A stretch of 64,000 nucleotides of DNA from Kitagawia praeruptora (Eukaryota; Streptophyta; Magnoliopsida; Apiales; Apiaceae), in the NCBI GenBank assembly GCA_037693485.1, contig CM075353.1:59700501-59764500 (forward strand), given 5' to 3'. The translations under genes were made by a program, and so were the position numbers. Shown one piece after another: positions 1 through 12,102 of this stretch (positions are counted from its first letter, which is position 1; each line of letters opens with the position of its first letter). A model generated the notes under the pieces. The model ran no database searches. It was not told where the DNA came from and saw nothing but the letters and a program-made list of their open reading frames with translations.

Positions 1-1892
1 CGAAGGTACGACTTTGGACGAGGCAGTTGATTCGGTGCCGCCTACGTTATAAAGACAACTGGAGTTACCAGCTTGGAGGATGCTACGTGTAGACCTTAGT
101 ATATGTTCTTGAATTTCTTTTGCGATCTTAGTTACCCCGTGAGCGATGTAGAAAATGCGAAAGGACGGTAAACAAGATGCGAAATGTGATTTCTGTCATG
201 TGATGGACTAAGGACATGGTTATTCATTACTAGCCATTGATTTAATTTAATTTATTGATTAAAGAGATTTAACCTTTCTTTCTGTTTCTTCTTATCTTGA
301 TAATACCCTATCACCTTTGATAATCAATTATATTTCAATTGATGACGAATTTTTCAAATTCATTTAAACACATTTCTATTTTTCAAAGATACCTCTATTT
401 TTCAGGGGATCACTTGATTCAAGATGATGCATATAAATATTGAGACCCTTGAATTCTTTCTAATTTCCCCGAATAATTGCTATTCCATATTCAACATTAT
501 ATATAAAAACTTTTGAAACTTTTGAATTCTTTTTGTTTCTCTCTGAATACTTAACCTTATTTATTCTGACTGGGATGAACAACCCTATGTAAGTAGGGGA
601 TTCATGGACATCTTATCTATGTGATAGAAGTCTGGTGGGACGCCACTGATTGTGTTTGTCATGAAAGTACAGAAGGCTGGCCCCCTTCTTGTGCTATGGT
701 GGTTGACCTAAGTGACAAATGCAACCTGAAATTAGTTCAATGATCATATTGATCTCTCAGTTAAATTCTTTTATAAAACTTTATCAAACAAAACTCAATT
801 CATATTCATACAAGTTAACACCTATCTACTTCAATGCTTCTTTTTGTTAAAAAAAAAATCCTTATGTTTCCTAAAGTGACCAGTGTTTGAAAGTAGAAAA
901 GATGGAGATGTTTGTCGATTTAGAATTTGATTATCATGTTTGAGAATTGAGGTTAAAGCAGATATTGAATATCAAGTTAGACTACGCAGTGGATTGACAA
1001 CACACGTACAACATTCGATAATATGGAGAGACTGATTTTGGTTAAGGAGCAGATGGCAAGGACATGAGAAGAGCATATATACGATTTCTAAGTACAAGCT
1101 TTACGATTGGAAGAACTAAAATTTTTAGGATATGACGAGAGGATCGAAGTGAATGCCGTGACGACGAAGCAGTAATGAATCAGGAAAGGCCTAAGGCGCC
1201 AGCAGAGATCGAAAACTTTGAAGTACCAGCTAAGGATTATCGAAGGTTGTCAAAGATTTTACCAAGATAGCTGCAGTAGTGGACAAGCCTACCAATCAGG
1301 AAACGAAGGGATAAAGGTGGAGAAAGCTTTCAAGAGTCAGTGAAGAGATTGAAAACCGTCCCAGAGTCAGTGCAACCAGATGGACAAAGAAAGAATGAGT
1401 ATGGTTATGAGTAGGAGCGTGGAAGTGGTATCAATTGTTAGTCGCGTGGATTTCGTTTTAAAGATTTTAATTATTTACCTTATTATTTCAAAGTCAAGGT
1501 AGATTTCTTCGTTTATACTGCAAGTCAAGGCAGGTTTTGTTGTAGTATTGTACGTGAATGAATTATTATGGATGATTGGGTCAATAATGGAGGCGTTGTG
1601 TGCAAGACATAGTCCATTATACGAATATGTCATGTCCGATTTTCGGTAGAATAGCTATTCACCTACGAGTGGTATGCGTACAGAATTTACGAGACTCGTA
1701 GCCAAAACGTTTAAGTTGTAATGGTGTAAGATGATTGACAGGATATGGCTATACAAATATGAGTTGATATAAAGGAACCCTAGAATTGAAGAAGCAACTT
1801 GGGGAAAAGTGGAAGCGAAATGTTTGAGTAATACCGTCATAGGTTATCTTAAGATTGATTCTGAGGACAGAATCCTATTAAGGGGGGAAGGA
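1..1892 (+). pseudogene. GL1 internal region: decayed Ty3/gypsy pol remnant
   Basis: Ruined internal part of a gypsy element whose 3' LTR follows at 1893. Around 1230-1300 the translation, with a frame change, reads YRRL then KDFTKIAAVVDKPT. This resembles the segment just after the reverse transcriptase palm in gypsy polyproteins (YRRF..FSKIA..LT). Around 1318-1380 a second piece (GGESFQESVKRLKTVPE) resembles the start of the RNase H connection (CEESFQELKKRLTTAP). No open frame survives. Bases about 210-860 are AT-rich and I cannot assign them; they may be a separate small insertion. The 5' part of the element lies left of the window. The polypurine tract and the LTR family link are clear; the domain match is by eye. 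Confidence 0.6.
1881..1892 (+). other. GL1 polypurine tract
   Basis: Purine run AGGGGGGAAGGA directly before the LTR start, preceded by CTGAGGACAGAATCC. The same context precedes the 3' LTR of GL3 (52680-52708), so this is the plus-strand primer site of the same element group. Confidence 0.7.
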
Positions 1893-4800
1893 TATAACGT
1901 CCTAGAAAATATCGTATTTGTTATTATTATTATTATTGAATTTTTTTAATATTAAATATGGATTATAGGGTGTGAATTTTTTTTTTTTAGATAAAATATA
2001 TGTGACATCATGTTTACATGTTTATATGGTGATGTATGTGTGTCATGTAGGTTCGGGTATTTTTATTTGAATTTTTGCGAAATAAAAAAATTTATTTAAA
2101 TTAGGCATTTTTTTTATCTTCAGAGAATTTTATAAAATTAGCGGAGTTAATAAAAATCATAAAATCTTTGGTGTTATCACCTTTATGATGTTATTTAGTT
2201 TTTAAAATTATTGAATGAATTATTTTGAGTGTTTAAGTATTTTAAAATGATTTTAAGAATTTTATTGCATTTAAAGTATCAAAACTTGTAAAATTCATAT
2301 TTAATTCATTTTTTTATCCTAAAAATATTTTAAAAATATGGGAGATAGATAATTTTATTTTATACATTTTAAAAAAAATAATAATGAGATTTTTCTTTAA
2401 CTTTATTTCTTTAATTTGCAAATTACAAAGCTGAGTTTAATTGTTTTTGTTTTCCAGAAAATTGCTATAAAATTTCTAAAATACATCTCTTCCAAATCAA
2501 AATCCCTAAATTGGGCAGTATGGTTGCCCCAAATCAGTTTTTTCAGCTTATGTCTCTAGAATCCTCTCCAAACATCTCTAAAAATCCCGAATCTCTCAGC
2601 TCTCTCTTCCTCGGTTATACTAGCTCAGTTCTTGTTCGGTTTAATCCGATAAAGCTCGCCCTTTTTCCCTCCTCTGTGTTCAGTTTTTGGCGGGTAAAGC
2701 CCAGTTCTTCTTCCCCTCTGTTCTTCCCATACTGCCATAGTCGTGTGTGTGTTTATATATACTGTCCATGTGTGTGTGTATAAAGTGTGCGAAAGGTGTT
2801 GATGGCTGCTGGGTTGTTCAATGGCGAGTGTGTATGTATACATAGGGGTGTATATGGGTGTGTGTAAACAGCGTGGGTACCTCTCTTTCCCTTCCTCTTT
2901 GTGATTTCAGTTTGTTGTGTGTGTATGTCCAAACAAGTGGTGGGTGTAATCTTGCAAGTGTGCGTGTAGGTTGCAGTAGCTGGGTTGTCGAGTTGTGTAT
3001 GTGTGACTATGGTAAACCTGCTGTGTGATGGTAATCGCAAGACAAACGAGTCCATATATCTCTCCCCTGTTTTTGTCACCTGGGGTTGTGTGTGTGCGTG
3101 GAAACAGAGTCGTGCGTGTGTGTGTTCTGCGGGAGCTGTGTGTGTGTCCCCTGTGATTTTAATTTTCTGTAAGTTGACTTCGAGGTTGATTAGTGCAGTG
3201 GTACGGTTGAGTTTGTATGTACTGCCATACGTGTGTTGCTGTGTGATTGTATCCGAGAGTTTTGACGTCGATAGTAGGGCTTTTACTGTCTCGAATTCAA
3301 TTATTGTTGTTGCTATTCTGTACTTCATTTTAACGCTGGGCTTTGATTATTAGTGTTTCAATTCAGTACTTTATGTAATTCATTCCGTGAATTAACTGTT
3401 AATTTTCTGCAACACATTGATTCGTGTTAATAATGAAATAGAGGTCCCAAATTCATGTAATGGTTTATTTTCGATTGGTCGATTGTAGGTGGAATTCTAT
3501 TATTATTCGCAATTTTTGATTTTATCCACATTATACGATGGATTTTGTAGATTTAGCTTGCTAGCTATAAATGGAATGCTGGGTATTGGTAAGTTGATTT
3601 TTAAAGTGGAAACTGAGTAAACGTAGTGAATGTACTGAAGGGGTTATATTGGTTAATTGGATTGGTTATAATTATATTTCAAGCGTGATAATTGTTGTTT
3701 GGTTTTGTTCCAGCTGGTTGTAATTGTTCGAGGGAGGTGCTGTCCAATTTTTGTTAGGATTTTTTTTAAATATATAGTAATTCGATAAGAATTATGTGTG
3801 AACCAAAGTGTTATATGTGTGTCATAAGGTATAAGTGTAAGTAATAATATGAGCAATGTTCTATGTGATTTATGTGGTTATATATATTACTATTTTGAGA
3901 ATGTGAATAATATGTGTTGTGTATGCTAAGTGGTAAAGCGTAATAGGACACGTTTGGGTAGTATAGAATCAGACGATTAAGGTTATAAGGGCACTGAAGT
4001 AGTACTTTACCTTTCTATAGGTACGCATAGGAAGCCAGCCAAGAGCCGGTACGTAAGGATGGAATTTTGCGAAAAGAGATATTCATCAGAATTGACAAGT
4101 ATAATAGCAGAGTGGCGAGCGAATTTTAGAGGAAAGATGAATGTGTAGCTGAACCATGGCCAGCGTATAAAGTAGAAACAGATGGAAAGTGAATAACGAG
4201 TTGATGTATTGGAAATGAAAATCCTGGATATTGAGGCAAGTTTACTATCCCTCACTTATTGTTCAAGTGAAGTGAAACTTTTTGTATTATTTATTGTTCT
4301 TTCGAAATTCCTTCTTGCAAGCAATTATATTCTTCATATTTATTCAGAATAACTGTAAATCTGTTCTGTTAAATATACGATGTTCCTTTCAAATCTTTTT
4401 GCTAGTGCCTATACCTTTCATTTTTATTTCAAGTGACATTTTCTTCTACTAATTTACAAAAATTCATTCTTAAATTATTTTGTTATTGTTTATTCTCTCC
4501 ACCTATTGTCCAGGTGTTGAATTTCTTTTAAAATCATTTTATTGCAATATTCCTCGTCTATGCTAATATTTTTCAAAGTATGTTTTCTTTCAAAATTATG
4601 TAAATTAATTCGAGGTTTATACTGTTGTTGAGGCATGTGTTGCTTAGTGACGGTTAAAACCAAGAATAAATTGAGATCTTCTTAATTATTCAAACTCATT
4701 ATTGTCAGGCCGGTTCTGGCAGCTAAAGCCTATGGGTTCTTAGCCGACAAGAATGAGACTTTGTATAATTGAGAATTTCTTAAATCTTCGTTTTAAATTA

Positions 4801-6462
4801 TTCAAATCTTTTATGTAACTTCGAATTTTGTCATGAAAATTTTATCAAGTGATAATCTTTGAAATAAGTGGTTAGCCAGTACAGTAACTTAAATCGTCGG
4901 TTGAACTTCTAATTTTCTTTATTCCCTGCTTTCTTTATAATTGTTGTTCCATTTGTAGATTCTAAATAATTGCTCTGTTTCTTATTGATTAATGTCTCCT
5001 TGTTGATATATGATTCTGTTTTGCTGAACCCTACCATGTTTAGATAAAATCCTATTGCTTTGTTGTTATGATTCCTTATATCGAATGCTTCCCTGAATCT
5101 TAACCTTATCGATGTGTTGTTCATAATTTTTTTTATCGAATGCTTCCTGACCCTCAATCTTTTATATTTTCAAATGGAAATGGATTAATTATTGAAAGAT
5201 GTTTTTAAAATTCCTTTTACTGGGCTGATCTGTTATCAGTGAGTATAAAGGACTTAAAAAGTGAAATGTTTTAAAGGTTTGAAAGATTTGATGTGGGGGA
5301 ATTCCGTTAAAAATGTTTTCCACGAATTCCTTCAGATTGGAGGCGTAAGAGGCCGGGTGACGCCGGTCCAGCATGTTTTATTTTTGTGCTGTAGTTCTGG
5401 TGGGACCAGTCCAGCACCTTTATAGGCCAATGTGTTGCCTAATTGGGAACCCAATTTTATGTCCAGACGGATTGAGTGTCCGGGCTGGGGACTTTACGTG
5501 GCTGATCACCCGTATTGTCCGTAGTCGTGAAAAAAACTCCAATCAGATTAAAAATGTTTTTAAAAGGTTTTGCGAAAAGAATATTTCAAAGATGAAAGAG
5601 TTTTAGAGAAAAGAATGTTTTAGTGAAAAGTGATGAAAGAAAGGAACGTTTTTGATAAGATATATATGTTTCAAGGTAAATGCTCATTAGTTTCAAAATT
5701 GTGGATATCAGAGTTAGTTGTTTTCTACTTGATAAAATTTGGAACTCAGTAAAATAATGGGATTAAGGATGGATAGAGGTTCTCAGTTATTTCCTTCGCG
5801 AGTAACATTGTACGTGAAAGTGAAGTAAGAATGATTGGTGAATTTCTTGATATTCTTTTTCTCAAAGTTTTATCTGAGGCAATTAGTTGAAGAAAATGGA
5901 AAAGTTTTACTCTATGATTGAAATTGAATGATCTCTTGAGACAAAGTATTCATTGATATTGTTCATCAATGAATTATCGTAATATCGTTGTTTCACTACA
6001 TTATTAACTTGCTGAGCGTTCTTTGGCTCACTCTTGCTTTGTTTGACCTAATCCTTTGCAGTTAGGTTTAAGGATGACCTACCTATATTTTCAAATGCGA
6101 ATGAGCGAGGAGGATACTATTCGGAATAGATTTCAGAGCTAACGCGGGCGAGCACAGTTTTGGATTACGCTACAGATAGACTGTATAACTATTTGTTTTT
6201 AGAGCTGAGATAGAAGTTGTAATAATTTTTATTAGTTAGATTCTTGTTTCATACCATAACCTGGAATCGATCCTCGGGGAGGAATCGTTGGTGTATTAAG
6301 TTTTATTTATAGTTGTTAATTGGAATTTGGTTTGGGTTGGAAATACAGGTGGATAGTCCGATTTACGAATACTTCATGCCGAAATTTTCTAAAATTCCCC
6401 AGTATCAAAGTCTATTTTATTATAAAAATATATTTTTAGTATTTGAAAGTCGGGGCGTTACA
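1893..6462 (+). repeat. GL1 3' LTR (giant LTR, about 4.57 kb)
   Basis: Begins TATAACGTCC (a decayed form of the TGTAACGACC start in GL3) and ends CGGGGCGTTACA. It shares landmarks in the same order as the GL3 LTR: a CT-rich stretch followed by a long T-rich stretch, the block CCGGGTGACGCCGG near 5355, the GTGGCTGATCACC block near 5500, and CTGAGCG..TTTGGCTCAC near 6012-6032. It contains a GT-rich microsatellite-like segment at about 2739-3180. Frames seen here are chance products of low-complexity DNA. No gene is present. Confidence 0.75.
2739..3180. repeat. GT-rich low-complexity segment inside GL1 LTR
   Basis: Repeated short runs of GTGTGTGT and GTGTGTATG over about 440 bp. It opens long frames on both strands (61 to 191 codons), but these are only dinucleotide-repeat translations such as HTHTQ and CVCV. 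Confidence 0.7.
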
Positions 6463-6595
6463 ATTCTACTCACCGTTACCTCTTCCGGTAGTCCAATAAT
6501 AAGTTTACTACGATCTCTTATGTCATTCTCCTACTTAGACTTAACTCTTAACACTCTCGTTTCTGAGTACTGTAACCCGTCTCTGATACCATTTC
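6463..6595 (-). other. GL2 5' internal stub
   Basis: 133 bp between the end of the GL1 LTR and the start of the GL2 LTR. It carries the GL2 primer binding site at its right edge, so it is the first part of the GL2 interior read on the minus strand. GL1 appears to have inserted here; the rest of the GL2 interior would lie left of the window. No coding sequence seen. Confidence 0.6.
6579..6591 (-). other. GL2 primer binding site (initiator Met tRNA)
   Basis: Minus-strand TGGTATCAGAGAC lies 4 bases from the LTR edge, matching the usual plant initiator-Met primer site TGGTATCAGAGC. It shows that the LTR at 6596 is the 5' LTR of a minus-strand element. Confidence 0.75.
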
Positions 6596-7174
6596 TGTGA
6601 CGCCCCCAAATCCGAGGTCAGAGATTCAGGTCGTCACATCACCATCCAACCATATCATACCTGTATTAACTTTACAACTCAATAATACATCCATCCAGCC
6701 CTCAATCTTACGCACATACAAGTTAGAGCCTCAGAAACGATAATCAAAAGTAGCACTAAATATTACAATTCACCTGTACAATCCAGAATCTTACGCACTT
6801 CCACTTATACAACTACACTTGAAGACGAGTCTTACTATTACAGTTGAAGACCTATCAGACTTACTCTGTAGTATTTATCCGGAACTAAATCATCTCGGGG
6901 TAAATCTTCTACTCCTCTTCTGCTGGTGCGGAGTTAACTGACCAAATTCTTCTCTTTCTGAAAAGTTTTTATAAAGCAAGAATGAGCTATATAGTGCTCA
7001 GCAAGTTCGCCATTTTGAAAAATAATAAAGTGGTTTATTTCGAAAACGTTCCCAACTGTATGGGTATATATCTCAGATTTCAAAACATAATTCGACAATA
7101 TATATGTCCGAGTTTGAATAAAACATTTATACTCGCTAAGGAGCTTTAAGAATAACATATGAATCCTTTATAAG
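6596..7174 (-). repeat. GL2 LTR, piece 1
   Basis: Starts TGTGACGCCCCCAAATCC, close to the GL4 edge TGTGACAGCCCCAAATCC and to the reverse complement of the GL3 LTR end. It contains GAGCTATATAGTGCTCAGC, the counterpart of the GL3 CTGAGCAAAT..GGCTCACC block. It is interrupted at the ATAAG target site of Gyp-K. Confidence 0.75.
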
Positions 7175-7527
7175 TGATATATATTTTCTATGTAGATCAG
7201 ATTTGCAGCGAAAAATTTAACTCTAGCTTGCTTCTATAAAGAATTTAATCACCAAGAAACAAAACTAAAGGACCGATTTGTTTAGATTGCTTAAAGAATT
7301 TAATCACCCACAAACTAAACGAAATCTGGATAAGAAAGTATAAAGGAATTAACCACCAACTTTCAAAGGTTTTGCAAGTATAAAAACTCACGATTTATTA
7401 TCATTCAATTCTGATCTCAAAAGATTACAATATAGGGGTATATATAGGCTAGGCAAATAACCTAAACCCATTAGGAATCCCAATCAGATTCAAAATCAGC
7501 TAGTTAGCTAATATTTGAGTCCAACTT
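7175..7527 (-). repeat. Gyp-K left (3') LTR, first part
   Basis: Matches 28685-28903 plus 30172-30305 of the right LTR almost base for base. It is interrupted at GAGTCCAACTT by LN1 and LN3. Confidence 0.9.
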
Positions 7528-7862
7528 TTTTTTTTTTTGCTAATTAAAATTTTATACCAACAGGAACAACGAAAACAACTCTAGGGGCATACCCCGTGAA
7601 ATCAACATTCAATATTACAGAACCAAACTCCCTCAAGTAAGTTAATACTTGAGGGAGCAGCAACCAAGACTACAAAAACTAGCTAACCTAGTTTAAACAT
7701 TAGAAAATAACACTGCCAAATGAGTTAAAATAAGTTGCCTCTCCGGGCCTACATTGAAAGAAAAGATCCATATCCATTGAAAAAATACCACTTGCAACAA
7801 AGTGGTCCTTCCCCTATGCCAACCGCTTCCATCTGCTGCATGAAAATCAACATTTATGCCAC

Positions 7863-10800
7863 TCATGGCCTCAGTGCACAGCATGAGAGTTGGCCTCCAA
7901 AAAGCACCTCACCGGCTAACTTTTCATTGGAAGGAGAACCCGCTCCCAGTTGATTAATCAGCCACGTAGTAACCATCTGATTTTCACACAGACCACCAGT
8001 TCTGATTCTATCTCCAAACACCACCATCTGAGCTGCCACGGCCTTGGACAACATAGCATGGGAATACATCAAGTCGGACCAGGTTACCACAAGCCCCACA
8101 TCCACACCAACAGAAGTAATGAGAAAGCACTTCCTGCTCTCATCTCCTTGAATTAGAAACACTCGCAATCTGATTCTTTTAGCAGATCCCATTTCAGAGA
8201 GATTCAACCTCAAAGCCATCGTAAACCTCGCCAAGGTTTCACCATTCAAAAAATAGAGTTCTGAACCTCTAAAACCCATGATAACAATCAAATACGCATA
8301 AAAAAGAAACGCATTTATAGACGAAATCCACTGCTGGATCAACAAACTCTTCCGTAGAAGATATACATTCATAAACTTTATCATTCTCTCATTAAGCTCA
8401 GCAAAAGCTAAAGCTTGTTGAGGCATAGCATCAGATATAATCTGGTCCTCAAGAGCCAGAAAACTACACAAGTCAACCGAAGACTTCTTCTTGAGTAAAG
8501 CTAAATCCGCATCAGCTTGAAACCAACCAGATGACCCAAAATCAGACAAAAGCCTATCCACATGAGGCAAATTGACAAACACATAGCACTTGACTCCATC
8601 AGAGGTTCCATCTCCATCATGGCACCTATCATCCAAATAAGATCGAACTAACATGACTACCTTCAAAGGAGTCCCTAGACGCGATGCCATAGCTTGTTTC
8701 CCTTCTGTGCGTAAGACAAACTCCACATCAACACTAAGCCCATAGGGTTCCAACCAAACTGAGCCCGTAACGAGCAAGACAGAACCCACCGTGGGAACAA
8801 AGCCACCAAAAATGGTAACCTCAACATAAGTGATTTCTCTATATATAACCTTAGAAGTCATATCCAGAGAACAAATACTAGAGAAATCTCCCACAGAGAT
8901 ATTCTCAAAACCATCAATGGAGGCATCCTCTACCGTGACATCCTCCAAAGCAGATCCCAACCCAATAACAAGGCACCCCGACAGGATTAAAGCCAGCAAA
9001 CTTCGGTGAGTCATTCCATCAAATAGATGGTGCTCTACAACGCAACCAACCTCCAAGGTCTCTTCAATACCCAGATCCAACATCTGAAATGCAGAATGCT
9101 CAGCAGCTAGCACCTCATGGGTGAAAACCATCTGATTCATTAACATACCCTTTGTGAAGAAGAGCACAACTTTCCTGGACATCACCATATCCTTACAAGC
9201 ATCAAGCTTATAAGTTTCAATCGAAAAAACACTCATCCGAGAAAAGTCAACAGGTTGGAACAAACCCATCCTCATCAAAAGATGATAACTCTTCAAAGGG
9301 GGAAAAAAATGAGAGTCGTTCTCTCTGTCTTCTCTCTAACTTCTCTCTAAAAACCCTTATCAGCCGCCACTAAATTCAGCCTAATCTAAACCTTTTATCA
9401 TCAGATCTATACAATTCCTACCTAAATCCACATTCCTTCTCTTCTCTCCCACCTAATATACCATATTTCTTATAATATTATCTACTTATCGCTATATGTT
9501 CGATTATGTTCCTTTTACAAGATTTGTTAGTGGACCTCGGTCTACTTATTCCTGCAAATGTGGGGGTTTTGATGGATCTGTCCATGGATTGGAAGGTCAT
9601 CATGGGTTTGGTATTGAAGAAATGGCCGATGTGTTCAGAGCTTGTATTTCTTTCTTCTATTCGAAGATTGATGTGGGTTTCAGTGTTCACGTTTGTGGAC
9701 TTCAAAGATGGATTGGTGGTTGTATTCCTGGACCTTGCTTCGCATGAAGCTCTATGTTTCGGGGTCCCCTGTATGGGTTCTGGTTGGGAAAATTCTCCTT
9801 CGAGGTTTAGTGTTGTGACTAACGGGTGTGCACATCAAGGCATGGTGTTTGATATGCTATATCTTTCGCTTGACAGTGAGAGAGTTTCGACTACTAAGGC
9901 ATCGCTTGTTGGGAGGCTAGATTTGAAGGATGCTTTCGATGGGTTGCATAGTGAGAATGACTGGGCCATTGCTATTGATTCTAGTGATTTAGCTCTGGTC
10001 TACAACATGTTTGATGATATGCCGCACTCGGGTAACAGGGGAAAATGGTTGGGGGCTGCTCTTCTCCATTTTCGGATGGCTTCTTGGTTGGCAAGGAGCA
10101 TCCTTTGGTTGACTCAAGTGAATCTAAAGTGCTCTAAAGGCATCAGATTCAGAGGTGCTCTTGAGGCTTTATTGGCCCCCATAAATTTCAACTGTGGCGA
10201 CTCACTTCGGCTGGGAGCACAAACACTTGTGTTTGTTTGTTTCAGAGGTAAATGTATGGATGCTGGATTGCATCTACATATTCTTGGGAGGGTTATCACT
10301 TATGGGGAAAATGGTTTCCGATAAGCGAGCCTCTATAGGAGCGTTTCTATTCACTACAGTGATGCTAACTGCAGAGTTTACGCAGTTTTGAAGGTGGTAG
10401 AATCAAGAATGGTTTCTATTACTTGGTGCCCCATGGTCGCTACGGTGGTCATGGTTGCCACTGTAGGTGAAGAGAGTATTCTCTTGAAAATGAGGAGTAT
10501 TATGGCGGGGGAATTACTCCAGTTGCTTTGGGCAGTTCTTTTCATTGGCATTAATTATATGATGGATCATAATGCATATGTTAGCTTTGGAGGATGGTAT
10601 GACGCCATGTTGACCCTGCTGGGTACTATAATTGCTATTCACTTTGTAAGTGCTTATAATGGTTCAACGAAGAAGATGATGCTGTTGGGTGGTGATATCT
10701 TAACAGAGGATGCTTCGCTTTCAAAAAGCAGGGAAGGTGTTGGGCGCCATTTGTTTGATGCTTTTAGTAGAAGTAATGAGGCTAGCAGATTTGTACTTGC

Positions 10801-11684
10801 TAATGGTATTCGATGCGATGCTAATGGCACTGTTTGGTTCTTTAGAACAGATGGACTTGTTAAAAGTGTGATTATGGTGATGAGAGAAATAAATAGCGCA
10901 AAATTTGGTGTTGGTCTAAGTGACACACCCTTTGATGATAAGACGATTTTTTGGCACAAGGATCATGGGCTGCAAATCAGCAAAATGTGGAATGTCTATG
11001 CAGCTATGCATATTGCTGGGTGTTTGTTGCATCAAAAATGCAGATGTGAGAACTGGCTTGCTTTAATGATTCTTAATCGAGCGGCTTTAGAGGGGGAAAT
11101 TGATAATGCTAATTTTGGCTCCCTGGTGAACTCTGCTACAGAGTTGGGTATAGGGCATCGTTGTCCTACCTACGTGTCGGGCCCTGTTCTGATTAGGAAG
11201 CCACAAGACTTCTCATTTCAGCTTGTGTTTGTGCGTGGACTTTGGCCATCATGGATTAAACCCCAAAAAGATGGTTCGTTGGTTTATTGTGATGATGCCG
11301 CTATATTTAGCGGCTGTGGATTGCAAGCAAATGGACGGTATTCCTGTGCTCGGTTGGGGTCACATGGGAAAATGTTTATGGTCTGGTGGGAGCCAATGCA
11401 AAAGTGTGTTTTGCTTTGAGATGTGATGCCATTTGGCGTAGTTATGATGCTTTGTTTAAACTCTTTTATGAACATGTAATTCGGCTAAGTTAATTAGGTT
11501 ATCTAGTTTTGCTATGTGGTTGGCCTAACTGGTCAAATTTAATGGTTTATTCTGTATGTTGACTACGCGGGGTATGCCCCTAGAAGTGTTTTAAGTTGTT
11601 CCTTTTTGGTATAAAATTTTAATTAGCAAAAAAAAAACTCTTCAAAGGGAGAAAGATCCCCAAACGGTTCTCCATAGAACCCAT
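7863..11684 (-). CDS. LN1 ORF, unknown protein, interrupted by LN2
   Basis: Start ATG at 11684 (MGSMENRLG...). It continues in frame from the LN2 target site into the frame at 7863-9300, giving about 490 residues with no stop, so the frame was intact when LN2 landed. No signal peptide, zinc finger, endonuclease or reverse transcriptase motif is seen. It is rich in V, L, F and M. A motif EHHLFDGMTHRS matches NHLFDGMPRR in LN12, HPMFDKMSH in LN13 and YNMFDDMPH in LN2. The C-terminal NQLGAGS-NEKLAG recurs in LN7 (NQLGAGS-NKKLAG). Function unknown. The shared motifs and the long frame in AT-rich DNA argue that it encoded a real protein. Confidence 0.7.
9301..11636 (+). mobile_element. LN2: LINE-ended element inside LN1
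   Basis: Plus-strand copy, 5' motif ATGAGAGTCG at 9309-9318 and pyrimidine-rich leader with AGCCGCCAC. Hairpin GGGGTATGCCCC at 11569-11580, tail TTTTAATTAGC plus A run. Target duplication ACTCTTCAAAGGG at 9288-9300 and 11637-11649. Full length, about 2.3 kb. Confidence 0.85.
9506..11419 (+). pseudogene. LN2 ORF, unknown protein with one in-frame stop
   Basis: One frame of about 638 codons from ATG 9506 to 11419, broken only by a TAA at 10322-10324 (codon 273). The frame stays open on both sides. The N-terminal part has YNMFDDMPHSG, which belongs to the H/Y-x-[LM]-F-D-x-M motif group of LN1, LN12 and LN13. A second, looser RHLFDAFSR occurs later. No known domain. Near its end it has SGCGLQANG-type cysteine/glycine sequence without a zinc-finger spacing. 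The single stop suggests a young pseudogene or, less likely, read-through. Confidence 0.65.
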
Positions 11685-12102
11685 CAGACAGAACAAACGA
11701 AACAAAAAACCCATTTAAACAAAGATAATTAAATATATATAAGAAATATAAGCGATAAAGGTGAAAGATTAGAAGAGAGAGATGGATTAGTGAAGGATTT
11801 ATGGTCAGAATTGATGGAGAAAGGGTTTAGATTCAGGAAATTTAGTGGCGGCTAGATAGGGTTCCTAGAGAGAAAACGACTCTCATTAGGAATGGGAAGT
11901 TGACTGAGTGGGTGGTTAAGGAGGTAAGGAAGAAACGAGAGTCCAACTTTTTTTTTTGCTAATTAAAATTTTATACCAAAAAGGAACAACTTAAACACTT
12001 CTAGGGGCATACCCCGCGAAATCAACATTCAAACATTACAGCAGAGAACATCACAACATACTCGATTAACAAACGAGTCAACAGAAAACAGAACCTCAAA
12101 AA

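Larger units (their letters stand above)
7528..11938 (-). mobile_element. LN1: LINE-ended element with unknown ORF
   Basis: Minus-strand copy with its 3' end at 7528 (T run, then GCTAATTAAAA; hairpin GGGGCATACCCC at 7584-7595). The conserved 5' motif CGACTCTCAT is at 11878-11887, followed by about 50 bp of extra 5' sequence. Target duplication GAGTCCAACTT lies at 7517-7527 and 11939-11949. LN2 is inserted in its reading frame. Net length without LN2 is about 2.06 kb: 5' UTR about 200 bp, one ORF of about 490 codons, 3' UTR about 330 bp. Confidence 0.85.

Noticed and set aside
8..1840. Possible host gene at the left edge
   Set aside because: Only decayed gypsy RT/RNase H pieces and AT-rich DNA; it ends in a PPT and LTR.
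2511..3353. Several frames of 70-190 codons on both strands
   Set aside because: Translations of GT-rich simple repeats within the GL1 LTR (HTHT, CVCV patterns); no protein-like features.
10114..11475. Minus-strand frames opposite the LN2 ORF
   Set aside because: Shadows of the plus-strand frame in a copy whose ends fix the plus orientation.
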